Source: Orbilia blumenaviensis (taxonomy: Eukaryota; Ascomycota; Orbiliomycetes; Orbiliales; Orbiliaceae). From it: a stretch of DNA of 64,000 nucleotides. The translations under genes were made by a program, and so were the position numbers. Positions 36,947-47,743 of this stretch are shown here, piece after piece; the stretch's first letter is position 1; each line of letters begins with the position of its first letter. The notes under the pieces are model-generated. The model saw only the letters and a list, made by a program, of their open reading frames with translations, was not told the origin of the DNA and did not search any database. The stretch is taken from contig JAVHNS010000002.1 in NCBI GenBank assembly GCA_036872755.1, positions 1,364,001-1,428,000 of the forward strand, given 5' to 3'.

Positions 36947-38635
36947 CTAGATGTTAGCATGGCTTAACAAACTATAATCTCCCGTAAGATAAGCCATTTC
37001 GTAAACAATACTTTGGGGACCACGGTCTTCTGGCTGCCAGGAACAGGATTCCAAATCAACGATTGTTAACATTTGGCGTTCAGAATCCCATAAAATATCG
37101 TCCCTAGTTAAATCATTCAATATTAGATAGCGGTTTCGAAAGTCTTGCAATGCCATTTTCATAGACATAAATATTTCTTGGTAGGTTGTAGATCTGTGGA
37201 GACAATCCCAAACGCTGTCGGAAAGCGGTGAACCAGGACGAAATGTCTTAACAACGACGAGTCCTCCGGGTGTATTATATCCGCCGGAAGTCCGACCCGA
37301 GGCCATAAAGTCAGGGAGATACTTTGACGAAGACATTTCCTCTGAGGATATAGATTCAGACAAAAACCTATATTTATAGTATTATTAACGATTGGAAATA
37401 CGAATGGGTAGATAGCAATATAACAAACCGCTCTTCTTGATCCTCCTTAAATATTTTCATAATAGCAAGTGTAGGTCTGGCGTTTCTACAGTCTGTGAAT
37501 AGGCCCTTATATACTCTAGGATTAAGAGCAGACATTGGGTCGAAGACTCCGAGTAAAACACCCTCGCGGCTAGTGATAACACAACTTTCCCCGCGAACTA
37601 CCATGCTCTGTGGCATGCATTCTATGGACTTATAGTGCCCGTTCACCAAACACTTCCCTTGCTGTCGTGTACGTGGTTTAGAGGCAGGTAAGACGGCCTA
37701 AAGATGTGAGAAGACGACAGAATACCCGTAATACGCCGAGAGAACTTACTAATGAACTTGGCTCAATAAATCCCCCAAAGCCCTGGCTCTTTGATACCTT
37801 GTTTAGGAAATACAAAAGAGCCTCCCGTGTCGACGGATTCGCTGATGACTGTTGGAGCACGGGAGAAAATTTGAACTCGGCTAACCCGGAGCGTTCGAGG
37901 AAAATAGTCGAATTATAGGTCGTGAACATTCCATATTGTAGATGGAATGCATTCATGTACTTGCAAAGTTGACCTACACAGTTGAGTAAGCCTATATTGG
38001 TGTCCGATTACTGATATTTTGGCTTTGATCCCAAAACCCCTACAAAAGTGCATACCTAGGCGTCTACCCATTTCATTTCTTTGATCGGTTCCGCTAGCAA
38101 CTGGCCAATTACGTAACTCACATACCCAAGGCGGTCTAAATTCAACAACAGCCCGTATATTTCTGCCTTCGCCTGCCGTACCAGTTTGAATTGTAACAAT
38201 TTCGGATTCGTTAGGTATGAAAAATTTTAGTCCTGCTGCATCCAAATCGCCAAAGCTTATAGCGGCAAGCTCGACCGGGAGTACCGCGGGACTAGATGCT
38301 GCAAGTATCCTCTCAATCGGCTCGACTAGTTGCTCCTCGATTCTTTGTCTAATCCCGTTGGGGGTTCGAATCAAATCTTCCTGATCCGTAACAACATGGG
38401 GAACGAGAATATCCTCCATAGAGTCCCCTGTGACCGATTTAGTGCCATCGTTAAGGTTCTTAATATAGTCTCTCACGTTTTTCGAGAACCCAAGCCATTC
38501 TGTAATATAGGAACCAGATAGAATGTAACGACTAGTTGATGGTACTCTGGTCTGGTCGAATCGTGGGAGGTCTGGTAAAGCTCGTGCCAACTGAGTCGAG
38601 ACAGGCTCTTTATACCCGCCGCCCGGGGCGGCCAT
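36947..38635 (-). CDS. Fungal protein-kinase-like (FunK1-type) protein
   Basis: Four exons (38635-38056, 37973-37750, 37697-37429, 37367-36947) give 497 residues with matching phases. The N-terminal half contains a VVEFRPPW strand after an acidic region, like the nuclease-like EYKxP segment that precedes kinase folds in many ascomycete hypothetical proteins, then the QLCKYMNAFHLQYGMFTTYN helix common to that group. The C-terminal half holds a kinase-like catalytic loop, ILNDLTRDDILWD, and a metal-loop-like TIVDLESCSW. The HRD His is replaced by Leu and the catalytic-loop Asn by Asp, so activity is uncertain. These genes are multicopy and lineage-variable in filamentous fungi, and substrates are unknown. 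The first ATG of the open frame is taken as the start; an upstream exon cannot be excluded. Confidence 0.7.
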
Positions 38636-40168
38636 TGTATTGGACGACTACTGTTGTTGGTGCAGCATCGATAATATCTTTCCGATTCTTGATTCAGGAA
38701 TAGAAGTATCTGAGATTTGACTGATGGATGAATCTGAAAGCTTTCCCTCGGCATATTATCGTTCGCATATAACAAAATGATCATCTTGAAGATATCTTCG
38801 CCATGAGCTAGATAGAGCTCGATTTTGGGCCTCTGCGTTGGATTGTCTGTCGCTATGCTGAGCCGTGTTAGGTGATTTGCACCCACATGACGGTGCATAA
38901 ATCAGGATCTTGAACCTTGCGAAAGATTCAAAAGTGTATTGTAGGACTTTTATCTTTTCTAATATCCTCTTACAGAGAACATCTCTGGTCTACCACGAGT
39001 GCAATTATTTTCATTGAATACGTCTATGTTGACAACGCCCCGTTGTGCGGATACCAGTTTCAGAAAGGGGTTGTGTTGAATGTTGTGGGACTTCTACTTC
39101 GGGTTTGTTGGATTTTGAGGCTTGGCACTATTAGCTCCATTGCTGATCGTGTTACACAGCCATTTTCGGAACCTTCCTTGCCAGGTCAACGCATTTGAAC
39201 TCGCGCTTAGGGCATCGAGGGATTGGCCATGTCGGCACGGTCTTGATCCTGTAGGCCTGGTTGGGGGCTGGTCTCGTAAATCAGCCTACGAAGTGGCCCG
39301 GCTGGGGCTATATCTATCAAGAAAGAAACAGCTATGATTATTTTCATAATGTTATATAACAGACCATTTCTTTGCCTTAGCTTAGCGCTTAAACTAAATT
39401 CGAATACGTTCGCATTCCTTCTATAAATTATATTTGGTGTCACAAATACAATTACGGGCGCAAGGTGTGCAGGTATAGCTCATTGGTACTAGTGTCGACC
39501 TTTTGGTTTCGACCTTGCGAGCGCTGTGATGTGTGATCTCTGATAACTATGAGACCAACCAAACAGGAGTGTATCTTCGATTGGGAAAATATTAGGATAA
39601 GAAAAGCAAAATGATAAAAAAGACATGTATATTGTCTAGCCGTAAAAAAAAAAACCATTGGTCCAAGTTTGTTCCCAACATTTACTCAGGTAATTATATT
39701 ACACCATGCCTTACCCTTAGATCCTGTGGTTGCTACTGTTAGCAAACAACAGCCTTTCGGTGTTGGATAATGTATCCCAGGGCCCGAATTTAGCACACAA
39801 TGTATGTACCTGATTCCGGTTTTAGCTCGCTAAGCATTAAATTTGGAAAAATCTGGCGACATCGACCCAGGGAAAAATCCAACGACCTGCAGGTCTAAAC
39901 ACCCTGAATGCAGGGTGCTGATCCATGTTTCTGAAACAAACAAAGGAAAAGTGATTCCACATGATGTTCATGCAGGCCCAGTCACAACGGTGTTGGGACG
40001 GCTTTGGTCGCTATGTCCTCAATCGCAAGCCTTTTACTAGCTTTATCGTATATTATAATGTCGTAGGACCCCAAAATGTCCAATTGTCACCACACACAGT
40101 CAAAATATAACACTGCTGGTCAGCATTACGTACCCAAACCCGTGGATACTGTCTAATCTTTTGTCAAC
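38636..40168. other. 1.5 kb intergenic region
   Basis: A divergent gap between the kinase-like gene (minus) and the Kelch gene (plus). Open frames at 38,917-39,198 and 39,207-39,443 have no family resemblance or credible splice partners. Nothing else could be supported. Confidence 0.5.
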
Positions 40169-42523
40169 ATGAGGCTGCTCATATTTTCTCTAATGGTATA
40201 CATCGGTTACGTATCCTCGTATTCGATTGGAATGCTGCCTCGGCAGACAGCCCCATCTTCCAACCTGACAGTATGCAGATTTTGGTCTCATGCGAGTAAG
40301 TCAAATCATACTTCTAATACCCAACCAAAAGTCTATCGTTAGCTCAAATTTATGCTCAAGGTGTGCAGTCCGGTGATAAGATATATATTTACGGCGGCGA
40401 AGGCACCCGTGCTCAAGGTAAGCTATCATGTTGGCCCTTGTGCTTAGGAAGAAAATATCTCATTGCCAATATCGAAAACTCAGTACCTCGCAACGGAAGC
40501 CCCGACCTACCACGTCTTTTCTCACTAGACTTGAGTGAAAGGTTCAGCACAAGGGAGCCTAAGCTGCGATCTCTCCCAGTTCCTACTCGAGGAGGACCAC
40601 CTGGTGTCGGTAAGCTTATAAGGCAATCTTGAACCTTTATCTCATGCATTCCAACTAACACATAGCTTGATAGTAAACGCAACTCTTTGGCTAGATAAGA
40701 TACGGAACAGAATTTTGTTGTATGGGGGTGCCTTTCTAAAGACTAATGGCGACGTGGACACGCTGCCGCAGGCTATATGGAGTTATGATTTTATCCAGGA
40801 CTCATGGTCCGCCGTTAATTCAAATGGCGATCCAATTTCTAGAGCCGCCTCTGGCGCTTCTACCTTTGTGGATGATATAGGTTACTATCGAGGTGGACAA
40901 CAGGACGCTCATACTACACCAGGATTTCCTGAGCCAGCAGAATTCAGTCTTTTAGCTGGGTATAAAATGGTTCCTGACAATATTCTCAGATAAATAGACA
41001 CTAATTGGTACACATACAGTATGCGAACTTTTAATATGAACTCTAGGGAATTCGATAATGACAACTCGACGATTCGCGTATATGGGGATCCTATATCCTC
41101 GGGTTATCGTCAAGGCACCCTAGTTCCTATTAAACTGGCAGGAAGAAAGTATCTCATCAGCTATGGCGGTGGCGGCAAACAAGGCGTGGGACTCTCCTTG
41201 GATAACGTATATGTTTACGACATTGAACGACATGAATGGTTTAAGCAGCCTGTAGCGGGAGATAAACCTCCTAATGCCCGTGGGATATGCGCAGTAGCTG
41301 CATATGCATCTGATGGCAGTTCTGTTAACATATACAACTATGGTGGAATAACTTATGATCTTGAAGGTAGGCATTGAGTGATTCTACCCTATGAAACAGG
41401 GGCTTAGCTAAAGTATTATTTTCTACCAACAGCTAAAAGATTTACGCAAAGTCGACAAATGTGGATTCTATCAATCCCAGCCTTCCAATGGGTATTTGTC
41501 GACAAGCCAGATAAACTCCAACCAGGCGGCCTACAGGACCATACTTGCCATCTTCAGGGTACAAATATGTTGATTCTCGGAGGAAGGGATTTCTCTCCAT
41601 CATGCGATAATAATCCCGTAAAGGTTTTCAATGTTACCACCCTGAAATGGGAATCAGAGTACACAACATTCCCGGCGACTTACACGATACCCTACGAAGT
41701 ATTCGCAGTAATAGGCGGTGACTCCCTTGGTAGTTCGCCTTGGAAAAATAAGCCTTTCATCGCCCCAACAGATACTAGTTCACCATTTTACAATTTCGGG
41801 AAGGTCGCAGAAGACCCGGGTCCAATCCCCGAAGTGCCAGTACCAGAAACACCCTCAAGGAACAGCGATGGAATCATTGCCGGCAGCACCGTAGGTGGTA
41901 TTGTATTCATTGGGATCATCCTGGCAGTAATCTTGGTTTTAAGAAGAAGAAAGAAAGGACCTAATAGTCAAGGGAAATTCCAACAAAACTTCCACAATGA
42001 AATATTTGCGAGCATCGATCCAAATTCTCAGCCATCGACGGATGACGCAGACCCACCACCGCCACCTTCCCCTGAAAGTACACGACGATTTTGGGCTGGT
42101 CTAAGGAGGGTACCATCAAACGCAATGCCGAGTATTCCAAGAAGACCAATGGAAAGAAGAAGGGCCCAATTGAGCATACTTGATACCAGCACCGGTTAGC
42201 AGTCCTTATAGAGATATACACGGTATTGGCGAACCCACGACGGGTATCATACTAATACGACGGTGGCAAAAGATATAGGCTCTGTAATGGACAGGAACTC
42301 AATGCTTAAAGATTCGCCATATTCACCTCCGTGGGACCAGCGAGATACAATGCAAACGTTCCAAGAGCTAGCAGAGTTACCTGCGGGGTCTATGAGCAGT
42401 GACGAGGGACTCCCAATGTCCCACATAGACACAAACTTGACGGATAGCGATGTTGTACTAGCTCAGTTGGAGCCACGACATAAAAAAAGGATACGAGACA
42501 TTATCGTTGAGCCGGATGCATGA
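40169..42523 (+). CDS. Secreted, membrane-anchored Kelch-repeat protein
   Basis: Seven exons (40169-40295, 40343-40417, 40484-40609, 40674-40959, 41020-41366, 41433-42194, 42279-42523) give 655 residues with every phase consistent. A signal peptide (MRLLIFSLMVYIGYVSS) is followed by a Kelch beta-propeller with GG-containing strands IYIYGGEG, ILLYGGAF, YLISYGGGG, NIYNYGGIT and MLILGGRDF. Then come a Pro-rich stalk, one membrane segment at about 467-490 (GGIVFIGIILAVILVL) and a basic RRRKK stop-transfer. The last exon extends a Pro- and Ser-rich cytoplasmic tail. This type I layout is a widespread but uncharacterised ascomycete family, and a cell-surface adhesion or sensing role is inferred only. 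The last intron has a weak donor (GTTAGC) but an ideal branch point (TACTAATAC). If it is retained, the tail ends after exon 6. Confidence 0.85.
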
Positions 42524-42642
42524 TTTGTACCAATCATGATGTAAATATATGGGTGTTGATTAGGAATACACGGGGGTTGGGGCGAACATTGATCGTATTA
42601 TACAATAAGAAACTCTTATACATGTACAAATTACCAATAAAC

Positions 42643-43838
42643 TCAGAGTTTCTCGAACCGTGGCTTTGTCCTTGTCAAGCTTCCCTTTACGGCAGCTGGA
42701 ATATCTATCGTCTGTAAGGCGCCTGGGTTCCAGGCCGCAGTGTATCTCAAACCTACAACATTTCGTTAGAGACCAGGGCATCTGCGCTGATGGGTCGTAT
42801 AGTTAAAGACTTACCATCTTCAACTGAGTGATCTACGGAGTAGTTGAGGATTTCCTTGGAAGATTGAACGGCGACAGCTGTAAAAAAACTTAGCACACAG
42901 GTCCTTTTTCCCTTTTTCCCTTTTTCTTTTCTTTTTTTCTTTTTTTTTTTTTTTTTTGAGACCCTTGATGAAAACTTACGACTCTTTGAAGCGATGAGCT
43001 CAGCCATCTTCATAGCTCCTTCCAATGCCTCCTTTTTATCCTTGAATACGGCGCTGACAAGGCCATTCTTCAAAGCCTCCTCTGCACCAAATATCCGAGC
43101 GGAGTAACAGATATCTTTGACCCAAGACATGGATCCAACGACCTTCACTAGTCTCGAGAGGGAACCCACATCGGCAGCCAATCCAATATCGACTTCTTTA
43201 ACTGACAGCTTAACATCCTCTGTGCAGATTCTGATATCAGTTGCAGTCGAAATATCGATGGCCATCCCGAAGGAATAGCCATGGAGAACGCTAATAATTG
43301 CTATAACAAAGTTCTAAAATTAGACCAGCCCTATAAAAATAATCCTTATAAGGAAATTGTATAAATCGACTTACGTTTCAGACATTTCTCAGCCCGAGTG
43401 ACAGCATTCTGGAACGAAAGGAGCATTGGTCTGAGTTCGGAAATCATCTTGCGCGCTGGGTCGACCGAGGCGGCACTACCGCCCAGATTGGTCTGCTTAA
43501 TATCCAACCCGGCGGTGAAAGCTTTGTCTCCAGCACCAGTGAGAATGATAACACGGCAATCGGAATCAGTGGCCAATTGGTCAAAGACCCTTCCCATGGT
43601 TACTATCATGCTAAAATTGACGCCAAGAATTAGAATTCATGCCGATATGCCATGCCTGGAAAACATTTGTACCGCGTCTTGTTTACAATAACATATCCTA
43701 CGGCTTTATACTTGGGAAAACTATTACTTACTCTCCCGTAAAGGCATTCAAAGCCCCCGGCCTGTTGATCTCCATAACCGCAACCCCATCTTTCGGGAAA
43801 GTTACAGTGTAGTGTTCATAGGTATATGTCTGCGGCAT
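42643..43838 (-). CDS. Enoyl-CoA hydratase/isomerase family, probable delta(3,5)-delta(2,4)-dienoyl-CoA isomerase
   Basis: It shifts double bonds in dienoyl-CoA intermediates of unsaturated fatty acid beta-oxidation. Five exons (43838-43732, 43610-43375, 43300-42980, 42877-42815, 42752-42643) give 278 residues, the usual length. The crotonase fold shows INRPGALNAF, the oxyanion-hole segment GDKAFTAGLDI, LHGYSFGMAIDISTATDIRICTED, and the ECH1-type active-site stretch KEVDIGLAADVGSLSRL with acidic residues where dienoyl-CoA isomerases have catalytic Glu/Asp. The protein ends FEKL, not a canonical PTS1 (SKL-type), and there is no clear mitochondrial presequence, so its location is open. Intron 3 contains a long T/A homopolymer region (plus-strand T run at about 42,935-42,957). 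It is convergent with the Kelch gene, 119 bases apart. Confidence 0.88.
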
Positions 43839-45697
43839 GCTGGGCTGTAATACCGTTAAAACTTGATAAAACACGAAATATACTTCTGTCGGAACGGGGT
43901 ACCTGGTAAGTTATCCGGGGTCAAAAGTTGGAGAAAGCTTCATCCTTAAGTAGCTTCCTCGGATTCAATCCCCACGACTGGTGCATCAAGTTGACTGCAG
44001 CGTGGTTCAGCGCATAAGCGAATTCTACCGAGGCATCTTTCGCAATTGGCGTGTCACAAGGTCTGGGCATTTTAATATTTACCATTTGCATTCGGCCGGG
44101 CCGTGGACGACGTTTTCAACACAAATAAATTTCCGACCCACTTCAAACCAACGCAAATGCAGCTGCAGATGCAAAAGTAATGCCAATTAGTCGATTCCCA
44201 TGTGCAGGACCTGCCCGGGTGTTATATATATATATGATTTTCAAAGGTTAGACTTCTAACAATCAATCAGCAACCGGGAATCCTAACCTAGACCGGGCTC
44301 TTACAATGTATTGCAATACAGTTGTTTGGGGCGCAGCGAATCATGGTCCCAGACCCAATTCCGGAGATCGAAACATCCGGGGTGTTACTCTAAATCGTCC
44401 GGCATCCTGAACCAAATAAATCTTTCCAACTTGCGCCCGCGAATCCCGAACGGACTTAGTCGGTCGAATGGTGAGCGCCAGAGAATTTTAAATATCGGCG
44501 CCAAATATAATCACAAAACGCCGATACTTAATATAATTTCGCCCTACGGAACCCAGAGCTTTCCGTGGGGTGCGGGTGAAGCCTCCAGGGGTTGTCCTTT
44601 CACCTGGAGAATATTCTGAGAACCGCCTGGGGACCCACTAATGTGGCATTTTCATCATTAAACTCATGCATACGACCGAATCCACGCGTCATATTAGGCC
44701 TACCGATTGGACAACGGCGCACAAGCTGACCGATACCACCGATAGATACCCGTCTCAATAGGCTGTATACAATTGTCGTAATTAAGGAGAAGTACGCTAG
44801 AGAATTAACAATGGGTACAGCCGCATCATAACAAAAACAATTTTGCAAATGAAGGAAAATGTCCTCATGGAATCTACCGACTCAGCTTATGCAATTGAGA
44901 TCTGATCAACCTACGTACATACGCATGCTCGGTTGCACGCATCGATGGACAGGGTTATAATGTTACATGGGGATGTCTGTCGAGACCCGAAATCGTTGCT
45001 TCATCTGGTCAACAGAGCCTAATTCTTTTGCCCGGAAATGTGAGTTTGGAGAAGCTTTGGCCAAGCCTCATTGGTCGAAACCACACGAATCCCTGGAACC
45101 TCTCATGCAACATCTCCAAAATCTCCTAACCCGGCTTAGCGTTTCATTACATATCACAATCACAATGGGGGTTCGTAGATCCGGCCGGGAGACCCAAGTG
45201 GATGAAAAGGGTTCGCAAGCAATTATTATATTTAGACTAGATCCCACACCTTGCTTCCAACCTTCAGCATGCATTTTCGACGTTTCTGTAAATATCATGA
45301 TTTGGTGGCCTCAACACGCAACGAATATCCAAATATCGCCTACCAGCTCCCGTTTCGTCCAATATCGATAATCCAAGCTTACAAGCCCCTTCGCTCGACC
45401 GTTTGAACAACAAGCCATCCCGCCCACTTTCGATATCGCTTTCGACGACGTCTACGAAAGGGCCAGCACAGACGTGCAGTTCTAAGGTCTAACGTCAATA
45501 ATACCAGAGTTCGAATTCTTAAAAAAGCCACTGCATTCCTCAGCATCGACGAGAAACTGCTACGAGGAAAGAAAGGAATAGCTTGGCCCAGGGAGGGGGC
45601 GTTATGCCGGCTTGCTGGACCAAATAAATATAATTCTTGGAATACCCTTCTTCTCCTCTAGCTTCCATCCAGTTCATTTCCCGAAAAGAAAAACGTC
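43839..45697. other. 1.9 kb divergent intergenic region
   Basis: This lies between the dienoyl-CoA isomerase start (minus) and the TMEM184-like start (plus). It includes a TA dinucleotide run at about 44,225-44,234. Short open frames (44,311-44,619 and 44,967-45,371) show no family resemblance. No other feature is supportable. Confidence 0.5.
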
Positions 45698-47271
45698 ATG
45701 CCCGCGTTTTGCAACTCCACAGACGGGCACGTCTGTAAGTATACACACGACACCAAGGATATTTCCTAAAAATGCAGCGGCCTATAGTCTGGACGTGGTG
45801 ATGCAGCTCCCCAGAAAGCTAACGAAGGAATGTCGATGAAATAGACTCCACTACACCAATACCAGGTGTCGGTCTCACAGTATCGCAGGTCGGGTTCATA
45901 ATATGTGCCGTACGTACTCTTTCATCCTTCCACCCGTGATGTAGTCTCCTAGAAATATCATTCCTAGTTCAGATTTTAACTCTGTCAGTAGATATTCGCT
46001 ATCTTCACGACCAGCATAGCACTCTACCTTATTCAACGACATGCATGCAATTATACCCGTCCCGATGAGCAGAGGCAGTATGTTCTCCAAATATCAGTAC
46101 TCAGAATACATTACTATATTCCCATTTCTTTGTTTCTAACTCGAATGATTCATCCAGCATCATCCGAATTATTCTTATGCTCCCGGTCTATTCAATAATT
46201 ACGACATTTAGTTATGGCTACTACTTCTGGGCAATATACTTCGAAGTAATACGAGATTGTTACGAAGCCTTCGCACTCGCCTCATTTTTCTTCCTAATGA
46301 CATATCTAATCGCACCGACGCTCCACGAACAAAAACAATTCTTCCGAAGATGGGAGCCAAAACCTTGGCCCTGGCCCGCGAACTGGTGTTTAAAAGTCGG
46401 AATCCCGTTTCGTACCCCTCGCAACGGTCTCACGTGGTTCAATATCATCTGGGTCGGAACATTCCAATTCTGCGCTATCCGAGTGGTCAGCACCTTCGTA
46501 TCGCTAGCGACACAATGGTACGGAGTCTACTGTGAGGAATCATGGTCACCGGCTTTCGCACATCTCTGGGTTACGATTATTGTTGTCATTATGATTTCGA
46601 TTGCTCTATACGTCCTGGTGGCGTTTTACACAGCGTTGAAGGATGAACTGGATCCCTACCGACCATTCTTGAAGTTCATGAGTATCAAACTTGTGGTGTT
46701 TTTCATCTTTTGGCAGATGATTATCATCAGTGTTTTGATGGGGTTCCATATTATGAAGCCTGGAGAATTTGTATCTGAAGGCGACTTGGGGACGGGTATT
46801 AATGCGGTTTTAATTTCGGTTGAAATGTTTGGGTTTGCTATTCTGCATTTGTTTTCATACCCATGGAGGGATTATACGGAGGAAGGTCTAGCAGAGCGAT
46901 ACAAGAGGATGGGTTTGGCGGTCAAGGACTTGGAAGTTACACGGAAGGGTGGGCTATTTGGTTGGAGGGCTTGGGTTGATGCTTTCAATCCTTGGGTAAG
47001 TCGATTAATCTCAGCTGTGCTCTGGAAGCGCAACCTTTGTTTGTGACATCGATATGCTAATGTCTGATTCATGATATAGGACTTCTGCAAAGCTACCGCT
47101 CGTGGTGTCCGCTGGCTCTTTGTTGGCGTCAAGAAGAGGCATCAAGATAGTATCTTCTCGCCCGATGATCGTGACGAAACCGGCAGGGAGTCCCCAACGT
47201 TAGATGACAAAGAGGATATTCTCCCTAGTCATACACGGAGTGGCTCCATGTCTGGTAGGCAGTCAAAGTAA
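45698..47271 (+). CDS. TMEM184 / organic solute transporter Ost-alpha family membrane protein
   Basis: Five exons (45698-45734, 45845-45909, 45992-46077, 46158-46995, 47080-47271) give 405 residues with consistent phases. It has seven likely membrane segments. The family signature is visible in order: HACNYTRPDEQRHIIRII, then MLPVYSIITTFSYGYYFWAIYFEVIRDCYEAFA, and the cytoplasmic WPWPANWC/GLTWFN segment. The N-terminus MPAFCNSTDGHV is short and extracellular or luminal in type, and the C-terminal tail is acidic and Ser-rich. Fungal members are vacuole- or endomembrane-located; human relatives are TMEM184 and Ost-alpha. Transport activity is not established for fungal members. The first three exons are only 37, 65 and 86 bases, so a gene caller starting at the internal Met at 46,177 would lose the first 70 residues. 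The exon 2 acceptor is the least certain, as an alternative AG lies a few codons downstream. Confidence 0.88.
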
Positions 47272-47743
47272 CCGTCGACCACCTGACGTACTAAATTTTT
47301 GTGGTTCGTTTTTGCAAGCAATCTGGAATTCGCACTGCCTTCGTTGCAAATGGCAGTGCTGATATGTATTATATTAGACACAATTAATGAACAGCTACAT
47401 GGGCACTACATAAAGTCTGCCTTTTTCTCTGATGTTTGTCCTTATTTTACGCATGTACACCTTATCCTGATATCTCGGTGGAAGAATATATCGTATTACT
47501 CAAAGCTTCATATCACCATCTGGTCTAATGTATCTTCCCACATAATGAAAGCGGTCCCTCAAAAACAAAAAAAATGAAAGTACAAAGGGGATATCCTTGG
47601 CAACAATTAACTAATGATAAACGGGGCATGATAATGCTACAATCTCTCCAACGCCCGTGGCATGCATATGAAACCTCCTTTCTTCATCATCGTGTTCACC
47701 CACACCTATCGGAGTTACATTCCCCCGTCAACGCTCGGACTAG
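47272..47743. other. Convergent 3' intergenic gap
   Basis: A gap of 472 bases between the TMEM184-like stop (plus) and the Ncr1 stop (minus). It should hold both 3' untranslated regions. Nothing else is seen. Confidence 0.5.

Noticed and set aside
42935..42957. T-run read as a transposon poly(A) tail
   Set aside because: It lies wholly within intron 3 of the dienoyl-CoA isomerase gene, with no inserted element or target duplication around it.
46177..46179. Internal Met as the start of the TMEM184-like protein
   Set aside because: Three upstream short exons restore the conserved NYTRPDEQRHIIR segment and the first membrane span in phase, so the start at 45,698 is preferred.
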